Source of the DNA: Silurus meridionalis
Lineage: Eukaryota > Chordata > Actinopteri > Siluriformes > Siluridae
Assembly: GCF_014805685.1 (NCBI RefSeq)
Contig: NC_060891.1
Coordinates: 845,001 to 909,000 of the forward strand
Length of the DNA stretch: 64,000 nt
Reading direction: 5' to 3'
The position numbers and the translations under genes were made by a program. Positions 1-12,300 of this stretch are shown here, piece by piece. The notes under the pieces were generated by a model. It saw only the letters and a program-made list of their open reading frames with translations. It ran no database searches and was not told the DNA's origin. Position 1 is the stretch's first letter, and each line of letters opens with the position of its first letter.

Positions 1-379
1 CTCGCTAAAAATATCCAGAGTTTTAAGATCTCAGGGAGCGTGACGGATTGTAGCATGTTAGAAGACTGGAGAGATACATGGGAGATAAACCATTTAGTGT
101 TTTGTAAGTATGTAGCAGTAGTTTGTAGTTGATTCTTAACTCAACAGGAAGCCAGTGTAGGGATGAGAAGATTGGGGTTATATGTTGATATTTTCTCGAC
201 CTTGTGAGAACTCTGACTGCTGCTACTTCTAGTAATGCATTACAATAGTCTAGTCTGGAGGTCATGAATGCATGGATGAGCTTCTCTGCATCAGATATAG
301 ACATGTTTCTTAGAAAAGCAATATTTCTAAGGTGGAAGAAGCTGTTTTTGTAATGTCCCCGATGTCCTGCCACATACAC
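1..379 (-). pseudogene. L2-type LINE reverse transcriptase fragment, cut by window edge
   Basis: The minus-strand translation from 379 to 23 is the C-terminal part of a non-LTR reverse transcriptase. It reads FHLRNIAFLR, then SRLDYCNALL, then RVLTRSRKYQHITPI, SLHWLPVELRINYK and TYKTLNGLSPMYLSSLL. This motif order is typical of the L2 clade as known from fish genomes. Between DYCNALL and RVLTRSR about 20 residues that usually link the two blocks are missing, so the copy carries an internal deletion. No endonuclease domain or start is present on the high-coordinate side, which fits 5' truncation. The 3' end runs out of the window. It is a dead insertion, not a host gene. The clade assignment is from memory of the motif pattern. 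Confidence 0.85.
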
Positions 380-2230
380 TGTGGGTCGGAGTTCAAAAAG
401 TGTTCCTCAATTCTGGAAACAGTGCTTGGCCGTCTCAATTCCCCACCTCAGGTTAGTCCTGGCTGCACTGTAGACCTTCATTGACACTGAAGCTTTCAAT
501 GACCGTGTGGGAGTCGCTATTTCAAAAGCGGTCCTGCAGTACAGAGTCTGCCCCCTCTGGCCAAACCATGATCATCCTCACTGTGAGTTTGAGTGGTGAA
601 TACTTGGGGGAGAAGAACAAGGAAAGGTGATCAGATTGTCCCAGGTGGGAAATAAAAGAATGTCATAATCCGATGTACAGGAGTTCCCGCCTGCTGTAGG
701 ATGTTCCCGGTGAACAACCCAACAAGGAATAGATAAAGCACGTTGTGCACGCGCCGACATCTTGGTCAATATAAATTTGCAGTAGTCAGAACTGCAGTAA
801 TGCAGAACACCTTCTGACCAATCATAATCCAGAGTTGTGCTATAAAACAACTTTGCTTAAAAAAAAAATAATGCAGCAAATGTCTTGAAAAGTGTAATTA
901 ATCAGATTGTTCCTCCTCAGTTTTCCTGCTGCGTCCCGGCCCGAGACCTGATTGCTTCTGGATAATATCCCGGGTGAAGACTGATTGTTTATCAGACGAA
1001 ACTTAATGCTCGGCTACTTTCTCTTATTTGCCGTAATGGGTTCCATCGTCCCATCTGACATTTAAACGCATGAGCCACTTCCACGGGAAGGCAAGAAATC
1101 ATTTATAATGCAATGCAACATTGTGTTTCCAAACGTTTCTTTTTTTTTCTTGATGGAAAATAAAAAAATTTGCTATTTCTCATGCATTTGAGGATTTCCT
1201 TTGTGAAAATAGTTTGTTGCCTAGTTTATTTATTTAGATCCCGGAAGACTAGAGCAAAAAAAAACCCTTCCATCCTTCATTAGCCATCTATTCATCCCTG
1301 AAGTGCTATGGAGGGGGAAAATTGAGAAAGGATTTAAAGTCTTTGGTAAATAAGAGGCATTCATTTATCTGAACGAAGGGAATTCATTCAGTCATTACAG
1401 ATCCCTAATAGATCCAGTCATTAGAAGAGCGACTTAATTGGTTTTGCATTTGCGTGAATGTTTTGGGGTTTATGCAGCATGCTACGATTAATTCCTCTCT
1501 CTCGCTCCAGCTCTCTCTGTGTAAATTCCTGAAATTAAATAGTCATTTGTATCAATATCGCATAGCAGGACTGCCACAAAGTATAGACGGAAAGATTCCA
1601 TTAATACTTAGAAAAAAGCTATAAATATTCACTTTGGAACTGAAATGCTTATTTGTCAATAAAAGTGCAGAATAATTATTGCTTATTCAGCTCAAAATAA
1701 ATTCCGATTTAATTTCCAAATGAAAAAAGGATGACAAATGATATAGTGACATACAGAACATCTAACACACAAAGAATCATCTTAATGGAAAAAAGACTCT
1801 TTACATAATAAAGAGCTTCTAAAAGATTAGAAGACAGCTGAAACCCACATGACTGAAATGACAATATACTCACAGCAGAACTAGCATAAATAACTAGCAT
1901 TAATCATGTTTATATGAAGTACGCCCTGCTAAAATGCTCAATGCTCAGTGACTCCAAATGGTCCCTCTCGGGTTTCCAGTAAATACCAGCATGTGATCCA
2001 CAAGCTGCCAAATGTGTTCTAGTGGTCCTTAATAGTATCAGACAAAACATTCTACCAAAAATATCAGCAAATTACCAGTAGAGACATTAAAGCACTGAAT
2101 TACACCATTAAAGATTTAATTGAAACCAATACAAGACCCATTATAACTATCACAAATACTATGTAGTGAATCACAGATTTTTTTGTATATTTTTTGGTGT
2201 TAATGTATTAATAACCGACAACAAAACAAA
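380..2230. other. Unassigned sequence, possible old dispersed repeat at 550-850
   Basis: No coding signal is convincing here. The stretch from about 400 to 850 contains phrases (CTGCAGTACAGAGTCTGCCC near 533 and CCAATCATAATCCAGAG near 820) that look like fish dispersed repeats, but I cannot name the family. From 900 on the sequence is AT-rich and unique to the eye. Confidence 0.3.
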
Positions 2231-2559
2231 ATAAAAAGCTGAGAGGGAGACAAAAGCTGCACTGAAAATTCCCAAGAGCACAGTGACCTCCATCATTCTC
2301 AAATGAAAGTAGTTTGGCACAACCAAGACTCTTCCAAGAGCTGATCGCCCGGGCCAAACTAAGCATTCGGGCGCTTAGTAAGAGAGGTGACCAAGAACGC
2401 GATGGTCTCTTAGGCTGAGCTCCAGAGATCCTATGTGGAGAGGTGTGGGAGAGAGCTTCAGAAGGACAACCATCACTGAAACCCTCCACTGATTTGGTGG
2501 AGGGATGGAAAACACTAGTCAGTGCAAAACCTACTGAAGCCTGCTGAAGGACTCTCAGA

Positions 2560-2748
2560 TTGCATGGAACACGATTGTCTAATCTGATGAAATCAGGATT
2601 TAACTGTTTGGCCTCAGTTCTAAATGTTATGTCTGAAGGAAACCAGTTCGCTCATCACCTGCCCAAAACCATTCCAACAGTGAAGCATGGTGGTGGCAGC
2701 ATCATGCTGTTTTTCTGCAGCAGGGACTGGAAGACTGGTCAGGGTTGA
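2560..2748 (+). pseudogene. Tc1 transposase remnant, central catalytic region
   Basis: This short open stretch covers the middle of the transposase, from the first catalytic Asp region to the VKHGGGSIM motif, which is readable at residues 42-50 of the 62-residue frame. It lacks the N-terminal paired-like DNA-binding domain and the second half of the catalytic core. It is part of the fossil at 2235-3642. Confidence 0.75.
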
Positions 2749-3130
2749 GGGAAAGTGAATAGTTCAAGAATATCCTCAAAAAACCTGTTTCTCAAGGCTC
2801 AGGACCTCTAGATTGCAGGTTCTTCTTCCTACATGAAGAGTCCTAATTTGAAAAATACTGAACATCTCTGGAGAGACCTGTCCACTGACAGTTCCCATTC
2901 AACCTGACCCAACTTCAGAGGATTTGCCCTGATAATTGGCAGAAAATCCCCCATTCCAGTTGTGCCAAGCTTGTTGCATCATATCCCAAAAATCTTGAGG
3001 CTGTAACTGATGCCAAAGGTGCTTTAACTAAGTACTGAGTAAAGGGTCTAAATTCTTCTGGACATGTGGTATTTCAGACTTTTCTTTTTAATACATTTGC
3101 AGACATTTCTAGAACTTTCACTTTGTCATT

Positions 3131-3545
3131 GGGGTTAGGGCTATGGGTTAGGGATAGGGGTTAGAGCTGAGGGTTAGGCTTATTGCTAAGGGTTAGGGTT
3201 ATGACTAGGGGTTAGGGCTAAGGGTTAGGTTTATTGCTAGGGGTAAGGGTTAGGGGTTAGGACTAGGGGCTGGGGTTAGGGCTAGGGCTATGGGTTAGGG
3301 ATAGTGATTAGAGCTATGGGTTAGGTTTATTGCTAGGGGTTAGGGTTATGACTGGGGGTTAGGGCTAAGGGTGAGGGTTATTGCTAGGGGTTGGGTTTAG
3401 GGATAGGGTTTAGCTTTAGGACTAGGGGTTAGGGCTAGGGGTAAGGGTTAGGGCTAGAGATTAGAGTTAGGTCTAGGGTAAGGGTTAGGGCTAGAGTTTA
3501 GAGTTAGGTATAGGGTAAGGGTTAGGGCTTAGGGTTTTAGGGTTA
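3131..3545 (+). repeat. Telomere-like GGGTTAG array with 147-bp higher-order unit
   Basis: About 415 bases of degenerate GGGTTAG, GGGCTAG and GGGTTATG units lie with the G-rich strand on plus. The pattern is not perfect telomere repeat. A longer unit is visible: CTATGGGTTAGGGATAG at 3141 recurs at 3288, a 147-bp period, and the following text (TTATTGCTAGGG, GGGTTATGACT, GGGGTTAGGGCTAAGGG) recurs in the same order. A further shorter duplication (GGTAAGGGTTAGGGCTAGAG) appears from about 3450 to 3510. The array sits between two pieces of the Tc1 fossil's 3' non-coding end. Runs of three or more G at short spacing could form G-quadruplexes. Confidence 0.9.
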
Positions 3546-3642
3546 ATGTGATAAAAATGTAATTGAAGGTAGTAGTGTCAGGCTGCAACATAAAAGTGAA
3601 AAAAGTGAAGGTGGTTTGAATACTTCCTGAATGCACTTTATA

Positions 3643-6395
3643 TACTTTCCTTCATTTCTCTAGTTTGTTCTAGTTTTTACGGATGACACGCTCTCACACT
3701 TGTTACTGCAATTTTAGGAAATGCCGTTCCGCTGATGATGAAACTATTAGAAGATATTTTTAGGTTTTTAAAAAGTGTGACTTGTGATATTATAGAGTAC
3801 TTTGGAGTTTGCATTAACTGTGTAACACATTCGAGGCTAAAAGCATCTTAAAGCAGAAAGAAACTTTATATCCTGGACACCTGGCTCACTTTAAATGTGT
3901 TTCTGACTAAGTGGGGCATGAAAAACTTTATGCAGCAGGTTTTATTTGCTAATTAGCAACAGCAATATAAAACTCAGTGGGGAGACTGCAGAGGAAAAAA
4001 GAATAAACGAATAAATTCTTGGTGGTTTTAGAGAGCAGCAAAGTGCAATGAAGCATAATGGAATGAAGGGAAGGAATAGTTCAGAAGTTATTCACTAGTG
4101 TAGGATTTAGAGTTTAAGTAAAATGATCATGTTCACATTTAGTAATAATAAGGTTATGAGAAAGTTTGCAAACATGTACAATGACTTTAAAAAGTGTGGA
4201 AATACAGAGTGTTTTATGGGTTTTAAAAGACATATGCATTTTACTATTGTTTATATACAACAAACTCCCTAATGTAACGTTATGACGACTTGCTTTGACC
4301 AACAAATATATAAATGTTCAGATGTTCCACGTTATTTTCACTGAAATATTCTCCCTTAGCATCAATGAAACACTTTCTGTATACAGACAGTTTGTTTCTC
4401 TAAACATTCAGCTGAGATTCTTTGCCATGCTTCCTTTAAAACTTGAATATTTGAGCACTAGCTGAATATTTCTTTCCGAGGTTGTGATCCAGTTCATCCC
4501 GGAGCAGTGTAGGAAGATTCAGGTGTGATGGCTGGTTGAAGTTTTACAGCTTAAGAGCTGGAGTTTTTAAGATTTAGGTTTAATTGATGGCTTATATTCG
4601 GGAGTTATTACTAGAGTTTTAGGGTAATGATAGAGTTAAGGTTGAAGTTTAATGTTTTAAAGGCTTAAGGTTTATGTTTTGTTTTTAAGATTTTAGGTTA
4701 GAATTAGATTAGAAGTTTTTGGGCTTAGTTTGTCCTTAAGACTAATCTTAGGCTTAAATCTAAAAGCTTTGTGTTTTAGCTCTTCTAGCTCTCTACACAT
4801 TTTTAAGAATCATTTAGAGACAAGGTTTAAGGTTTAGAGTTAGAATCTAATTTATTGAATTGGTTCTAATGCCCACAGCCTTAATAACCCTAAAATTTTA
4901 ATTCTAAATACTACACTGGAACCCTGAACCCAATCACATTTACCAAATTAGCTGCAGCTTTTAACGTCTATTGTAAATGCTAAAACTAAAAATGAAGTTA
5001 TAAAAAATTTTCTATTTTTAAAATGAAAACAAAGAAACAAAAAATACAAGTCGAGTACCAACAATAATGTGCACAATCACAACAACAATAGAACACACTG
5101 CCCTCTAGCAGCTGGGGGGGTGAGGGATCTTAGGTTACCTATTCATTTGTTCATATAAAGAACAGTTGATGGTTAGGACTTGGAAAAGAATGGAAATGAT
5201 TTAAACATCCCATATTTGGTTTAAAAAAGTAATTTTCAAACTTTTATTTAGACCTAGAGGTAACAGCTAACCAGGCCATGAGATCATGATTTGCCTAATG
5301 AACATATTTCTTTCTAAAACCTAAAGCCAAAGCACCAGATTTTCTTTCTTGCATCACTGAGCCACAGAAACGAAGGACAATTTTCAGACATTACACCCAA
5401 GTTGCAGAATTGACAGCAACTCTCAGGCTGCTGATCAGGCCACGCGTGGTTTAACAGCCATCACGGAGCAAAATGAGTTGATCAAATCAACATGGTCATC
5501 TGGCAAGTGTTGTTCTCTGCTGGCAGCGTCAGAGAAGCAGATGGAGCTTTTCTTCCATTACGAGCTCCATCATCATCTCCTCCACGTTGTGCTTCTTCGT
5601 CAAGTTAGCGCTGCAGGGTGGGAGCGTTTGTGATTTTAGATTTTTTTGTTTTTGTGCATGTTCAAGTGAACTGATTCGCTTCTGATTGTGGATGTGAGAA
5701 CTTTCAATTAGTTTTTGGTTGCAAATCAATTCCATTTAAAAAGCATTGATTATTTGCAATCTATTATTATTGATAGCCTCAGTAATGTCCACTGAGGAGA
5801 CAAAGCGAGGCTATTAACCAGAAAGCAGAGATAACCGAGATCACGAGGTCCAGTCGATTAGGAACTGCAGAAAAAAAGATGCAGCAGTTCTCGGAGATAT
5901 AACAGAGAAGATGTTTGTTTAAAGTAAAGGCTTGTATTCTTGAATTAGAAAGTGCATGGCAAAAAAAACCAAAAAGAGCAAAAAGAGCAAGCTACATTAT
6001 AAGACTGACAATAAAAACTAAAGTACCTCTGATTTGTTTAATTATATTGCAGCTTTAAAGAAAGCATGAGCTTTGTGAAGGACAGAAACTGCTTTAGATT
6101 CTTAAATTGTTAAGTTCTGAATCAATAAAGAATAAATAACATTATCAACAGCCGCAGCTACAGTTACAAATTCAAAGAAAATACGAAAAAACAAAAACTT
6201 TAAAAAGACACTGGTGGGAACAAAATATTTCTAAATAATAAAACAGAAGCAAAGAAATATATGAACTACTGATAGGGAACGTGTTCAATGTACATACTCT
6301 ATACCTTATGATTCTAGTGAACTCTACAAACAAATTGTTTACCGGAGAACATCATCGTTTTAACATAATCATTATCAGTGAAAACAATACGGACA
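3643..6395. other. AT-rich sequence with weak TTTAGG-like degeneracy
   Basis: No gene or clear transposon is seen. Between about 4555 and 4760 the plus strand is unusually rich in TTTAGG, TTAAGG and GTTTAAG words, like a heavily decayed telomere-like or minisatellite tract. The remainder is unremarkable. Confidence 0.35.
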
Positions 6396-6399
6396 TTGA

Positions 6400-7620
6400 G
6401 AACATCATAGCAGTGAGAACATCATGGCAGTGAGAATAGCAGTGAGAACATCATGGCAGTGAGAACATCATGGCAGTGAGAATAGCAGTGAGAACATCAT
6501 GGCAGTGAGAACATCATGGCAGTGAGAACATCATGGCAGTGAGAACATTAGAGCAATAACATATTAGCGTAGTGAAAACATTTAGAACAGTGAGAAGATT
6601 AAAACAAAGACAACATTGTAGAAGAGAGAAAATGAGAAAAAAGAAAACATTACAGCAATGAGACCAATAAAGATTACAGCACTGAGAACATCAAACATTG
6701 GACATTAAAGCAGTGAGAAGATTAAGGAAGTAAGAACATTCAACATTAGAGCAGTGAGAGGATTAAACCAGTGCGACCATTAAGGAAGTGAAATCACTAA
6801 AGAAATAAGAACATCAGAGCAGTGAGAACATTAAAGCAATAAAACCATTACAGTAGTGTAAACATTAGAGCAGTGAGAACATTAGAGCAGTGAGAACATT
6901 GGAGCAGTGAGAACATTGGAGCAGTGAGAACATTAGAGCAGTGAGAACATTAGAGCAGTGAGAACATTGGAGCAGTGAGAACATTGAGCAGTGAGAACAT
7001 TGGAGCAGTGAGAACATTGGAGCAGTGAGAACATTGGAGCAGTGAGAACATTAGAGCAGTGAGAACATTAGAGCAGTGAGAACATTGGAGCAGTGAGAAC
7101 ATTAGAGCAGTGAGAACATTGGAGCAGTGAGAACATTAGAGCAGTGAGAACATTAGAGCAGTGAGAACATTGGAGCAGTGAGAACATTAGAGCAGTGAGA
7201 ACATTAGAGCAGTGAGAACATTGGAGCAGTGAGAACATTGGAGCAGTGAGAACATTAGGGCAGCAAGAACATTAGAGCAGTGAGAACAGTAAAGCAATGA
7301 GAACATTAGATTTGCATAAAACATAACAAACAAAACATAAAGGCAAACACTGGATAAATGAGAACATTAGGGCAGCAAGAACATCAGAGAAGTGAGAACA
7401 TTGAACATTAGAGTAATGGAGCAGTGAAAGCATTACAGCAAAATTAAGGAGAATTAGAACAAAGAGCATTAGGCAAGTAAGAACATTCTGGAAGCAAGGA
7501 CATTAGGACAGTAAGAAGATTAGAGCAGAGAGAACTTTAGAACCGTGAGAGCATTAATGTGAATTGAGAACTTTAGGGCAGTGAGAAGATTAGATAAGTA
7601 ATAACATTAAGAACATTGAG
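6400..7620 (+). repeat. 17-bp minisatellite, unit near GAGCAGTGAGAACATTA
   Basis: The core from about 6850 to 7270 holds roughly 24 near-perfect copies of a 17-bp unit that alternates mainly between CATTAG and CATTGG endings. Upstream, 6405-6545 has a related 17-bp version ending in CATCATGG. Copies become irregular from 6550 to 6850 and again from 7270 to 7620, where GTGAGAACATT is still recognisable with changed spacing. Because 17 is not a multiple of three and several frames hold stops, no long frame runs through it. Confidence 0.93.
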
Positions 7621-7819
7621 AACAGAACAGCAGTGAATATGTGCCATTCTCCATATGAGCTCTCCATCAATCATGAAAAGAACAATTCCAGGAAAAGTTC
7701 CAGAGGGTTTATTTGTACTGAAGCAGTGATGTGATGAACACAGACACCAGACTGGACGATTGTAGTCTATACAAACCTCACACTGACTGAGCTGCTGTGT
7801 ATCCATGACAACAGACACT

Positions 7820-8175
7820 CGAAGCGTCTAAATCGCTCAAATGACAGGAATTTGACTTTTATTAATAATTAACCTTCTCAGAATGGAATTAATACTCGAC
7901 TGCTTATGAAACAAAGGCGTTGATTAGACAGATGCGGATCTGCGGGTCGCAATCAGTCATGAAACGAATCGCTCTGAATAATCCTGCGTGTTTAACTCCA
8001 GCATGTTATTAAGTCGCTGTAGAGTTCTCATACGAATAAAAACCATAATTAGCAATAAACATTTAAACGCGTCTTGACTAATAACGCTTCCCGAGTAATA
8101 ACGTGTTTGTCTTTAATGATTAATGAAGTTTAATTGACTTTGACTTTACGTGCAAACCAATTAAACATGAATTCA
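7820..8175. other. Unique sequence, candidate conserved non-coding element
   Basis: This stretch is free of recognisable repeats and rich in homeodomain-type AT cores, for example TTTAATGATTAATGAAG near 8115 and TAATAATTAACC near 7864, next to unique CpG-bearing text. No open frame stands out. The composition resembles vertebrate conserved non-coding elements, but this is a visual judgement only. Confidence 0.3.
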
Positions 8176-9064
8176 AATAGAAAGAATTGTGAAGGTTTTT
8201 CTAATATGTTGAAACCGATAATATCAGAACTGATGTCATTGGTGATGTCACATCCCAAGTGTGCATTCGATTCACATTAACCAGCCAATGAGCGTCATGA
8301 GTTATTACTTTATTTATTTACCATATTATAAAAAAATAACCCAAAATATCTCCAAAATATCTGAGTTATTTTTAAGTTCCCCACACAACATAAACAGTGC
8401 ACCTGATAACAACTGAAACAAGGTCCAGGAACCAACCAGGAACCTTCTGGAGAAAACATGAATGGCCAGTTCACTAACGAGGACAATTCAACTCAATACA
8501 AACTCTTCACTGTCTCTCCATACATCACAGATCCAATTCTAAACATCATGATGCTTCCTTTCACACGCTGGTGTTTGTTCTAGACAGAGGAATCAACTTT
8601 TTTTACAGTTGTTTAGGAACTCTTAGATTGTTGCCACAAAAAAAAACACTTCACCACCCAATCACACATTCACAGCTGGAGTTTCTTAGATCCATCATAA
8701 CTAGCAACCTACAGTATCGACCTTTCTGTGTGCATTTTCACTCATTCACCCATCTAAGAGTCTGTCTATCTGTACATCTATCTCTATATCTCTCTATCTT
8801 CTTTTACCGTTTCCAGATTTCTAACAAACATTTCATTGTGATTGTGGTCACACTTCCACTTGACTCATGCTAAATCTAAATCTCCACATCTGTATTTGCT
8901 CTGTATAAACATTGGCAAACCTTCGTTTTTGTTTACCGGTTTTCATAATGGCGCCGTTATCAGTTATTCATTTCCTATTAATCCATCAAACGCCTCCAGA
9001 TTCGCTCTAAACGGTGGACGCAACGGTAAACACTCTCATCCCTTTCACACACAAACACACACTG
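8176..9064. other. Unassigned AT-rich sequence
   Basis: Nothing recognised. A 100-residue open frame at 8571 has low-complexity Leu/Ser/Tyr text from pyrimidine-rich TCTATCTGTACATC-like sequence and no domain signal. Confidence 0.3.
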
Positions 9065-9320
9065 ATATTTAATGTCCTCCATCTTGATTCTGCGCCGTGG
9101 CCATCTGCTCAAGGTGATTAAATAAAAAAGCAGAAGAATGTTGATGAGGGATTCAGGGTCGTTTAGCTTGAAATGGAAATTTTACAGCATCCAGTGGCCA
9201 ATTAAAGCACCGCTATGAGCCATTAAATCATTTTCATGGAGATTTAGTCAACGTTTCATTTCGCACCTCACCACTGCTGAATTCTCGATTATGACTGGTC
9301 AGGAAGTGCAGTGCAGGTTT
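9065..9320. other. Unique sequence, candidate conserved non-coding element
   Basis: A repeat-free block contains CCAGTGGCCAATTAAAGCAC and AGCCATTAAATCATTTTC around 9190-9235, with several TAAT/ATTA homeodomain cores and a CCAAT-like GGCCAATT. There is no open frame. I infer a possible enhancer-type element from composition only. Confidence 0.3.
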
Positions 9321-9368
9321 ACATACATGTGCTGGTTTTCTGTAACATGTATGTGTGTAATCCTTGTT

Positions 9369-9389
9369 GGAAGGAGTCTCCAGTGTCAG
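9369..9389 (+). repeat. Dispersed repeat core, copy 1 (GGAGTCTCCAGTGTCAG)
   Basis: The motif GGAGTCTCCAGTGTCAG with a preceding TGGAA occurs here and in recognisable form at 19722, 31434 and 63369. Flanking similarity is weak here, so this is probably the end or a conserved core of an old mobile element. Confidence 0.6.
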
Positions 9390-12300
9390 AGATTTGTAAT
9401 GTAAAGGTTGGTGATTGAAGAGTTAAAGAGAGGCTGCTGAGGGAATGACTTTATAGTTGCTAGAACTTACGTGAGAACAGGGGTATAAGACTTACAAAGG
9501 GTTCTTTGAGCAAGGTTTCCATCTTACAAACAGTTCTTTGAAAGCTCTTTACATCTTCCTTGTTGAATAATGAATTATTTATTAATTATCAAAGCTATTA
9601 AATAATAATTAGCTTCCAAAAATTCTACTTGGAAATCTTTTCTCATGGCAAAACACTCAGTTATCAAGTTCTACGTAGGGAGCAAAATAATGACCAATGA
9701 AGCTGACATGTCCACTCCAAGAAGGACACCCTCTGTCTATGTTAACTAATCATGGGTTCTTCATTTCCAAACTAGGTTTCACTTGGAGCTCTTTCTGAAA
9801 GGAGAACACTTACTGGTAGGAAACTAGAAAATACAGAACCGTATAATATGAGGTTTATAATACAGACAATAACATCAGAGAAAAAGGGCTCTTCATAGGT
9901 TCATTAGATAATGAACTGCTTCTAGTAGGAAACACAGACTCTACTGAGAACCGTAGACAAAATATACAGTTATATACGTTCTAACGTTTTTTTCATCGTT
10001 AGAAAAATTTAACAGACCTTGGAGTTGTGTAGCTCTAGAATGACGGTGGTTATACAGTATAATCACGCTTCATTAAATCAGCAGTTACTCTGAAGGACAA
10101 CGCTGGAGAAGTGAAACCGGTGGTCATTTTTATGCAATAAAGAGAAAAAAGACATAAGAAGCAAGGACACATTGCTCAGAGCCTTATCTCTTTTTCATTC
10201 AGTGGATGGAACCTGAGGCAGAGATGCAGAACGTCTGAGAGAAAGATCCCGGCTCCCAGGGGACCTCCGGAGTGCACAAAACCCAAACTGTAAGAAATCC
10301 GGCGTTTTCATAGTCTAAACCCTGTTATGCTCAGCTTCTGCTCAGTTTTGACTCGGATTTTTTAAAGGGATCCAAACAGAATAGCGTTTCTTTAACTATT
10401 CCGGCATTCGCACCAGGATCGTGCCCAATCAGAAAGCTTAGCAAGAACACAGACAAGGTGAAAGGTTTGGAAAGCAGACAGATTACAGCTGACTTCCTAA
10501 ATGTTACACTGAATCAAAACGAATCTCGTTCTTTAGGTTTGTTTGCTGTTTGATTTCATGCTACAGTGAACAAAAAAAAAAACTTTTCTAGAGCTCTTTT
10601 ACTTGGTGGTCAGAAATTCAGCAGCAGGAGAAACATAACCTTTACCTTTCTAAAACTTAGTGTCTGACTCTTCAATTTCCCTCTGTGTTTATATAAATCA
10701 TCACATATCATTTTAAAGATAAAACAGATTCTTGATTCTCAGCAACTACTCAAGCGGAATTAATAAAACCAGGTGGCAAAACTTTTAACTTTCTGCATGT
10801 AAATACTGATTAAAACAGTGCAACCTTTTAAACATTTAGTGTCCTTATGGCTCCTGGCAAGCAGCAGAGTGAAACTAATATGATAATGAAATATAATGTC
10901 TATTATTTGCAGGTAGCTGAAGCACTGAATGAGGGGAAAAAATCAAAATAAAATGATTATTTAACCAGCCAACAGCCGAACGAGGAGAGTAATGACACAT
11001 AATTACTTTACTAAATCATTAGTTTAAAGCAATGGTTTAATTTGGAAAATAAAATAGTAATAAAGTATTTTGTGAATATTTTCCTTTTCCGCCCTGCACA
11101 GAAACCAGCACACAGGGACCGGATTTTACCGGAATTTTCCGGAACACTTCTTGTTTGTTGAACGATTAATGTCAATAAGCGTTCGTGCTTCATGCAGTCC
11201 TGCCCTCCTGCCCTGAAGAGTGTTCACTACCCTATTAGAGATGCATTAGCATAGCAATGTAGTGCCATGTCACTGCTGCACACAAACACGTTCTCGATCC
11301 TCATATCTGCTAAATGCTTATTCTGAATGCGTTAATACAAAAAATACGACTCCTACATTTACTGCATGAAGCACTTAAGAGTGTCATGCTAATGCTATGT
11401 GAGATTAGCTTGTGTGTTTATTGAGAGTGACTGAAGAAGATTGTATCAGCATCTATTTCTGAAGCCCTCAAGATTTCAAGTCAAACCCATGATCACAGCT
11501 ACAGCAGTAGCTGGATTTCAATCTGATTAAACTTTGATGACTTTCTAGTCATTTGTCTAAGTCTGGTTTGGGATATCATGAATAGAGATAAGTACGATCT
11601 AACCTAGCTAACTGTATCTGTAAAATCAGTCGCACTCTAATCTTTAATATCTGTAATACAGTATCAATATACAGTATATTCAAATTTCTGTAGACTTTAG
11701 TTAAATTACAGGCAAAATACATATTTTCACTTATACAACTATAAAAACACAGCAGTACGGATTTAACCCTTTTCCGACATTTGTGTAAAGCTGTCGCAGG
11801 CATGTTTGGCTAAAATATATTTATGGCTGGGAATCTCGTATCTTGGCTCCATTTTCTGAAACCTTCTTTCTCCTCAGTTTAAATGGGTATGACGTCCTTC
11901 GCTATGTGATGCGCGATTGCACTTGTTATGTTTTTTCTTTTTTTGCTCGTCTTGTCACCGAATGAAGAATTTGTTGATTGCCGAGTGGAAGCCGTGCTCG
12001 TCTTTGAGCGTGCTCCGCCTCCGCACGCATTTGGGTGCATTCCTCATATTCACAGACCTCTGCCTACAGTACAACAACATGGTGACACAAAATTGTGTAG
12101 TATTGTTTGTTGGTGGATGTCAGAGATTGTAAACCCAAACCAGATCCAAACGACAGAGGAGGCCACCCTTTTTACCCGACTTAAACATGACTTTCTGCGT
12201 GTTCTTCTTCACTTTTGCTGTGACTATTATTAAATCTCTTGAGTTCACAAATTGCAGGTGTTTATTTGGACTGTTTGGACTGTGTTTGATTAATAATGGC

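Larger units (their letters stand above)
2235..3642 (+). mobile_element. Tc1-like transposon fossil with 3' inverted repeat and internal array
   Basis: The plus strand carries decayed Tc1-type transposase text. It starts near 2260 with CCCAAGAGCACAGTGACCTC, followed by a SDE-like segment near 2575 and the hallmark GTGAAGCATGGTGGTGGCAG at about 2680, which encodes VKHGGGS. GAACATCTCTGGAGAGACCT near 2860 is the region that holds the third catalytic residue in intact relatives. Stops and deletions are everywhere, so no protein is made. The 3' untranslated part resumes after a long GGGTTAG array, and the element ends near 3642 with GAATACTTCCTGAATGCAC, which resembles the terminal inverted repeat of the fish Tc1 group I know best from salmonids. 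I do not see the matching 5' inverted repeat, so the left end is truncated or too decayed to see. Confidence 0.8.

Noticed and set aside
3131..3545. True telomere or recent telomere-fusion site
   Set aside because: Units are too degenerate, a 147-bp higher-order unit dominates, and Tc1 text flanks both sides.
11917..12233. Two overlapping plus-strand frames near 12 kb
   Set aside because: Different frames over the same bases, no domain, no splice sites; chance is sufficient.
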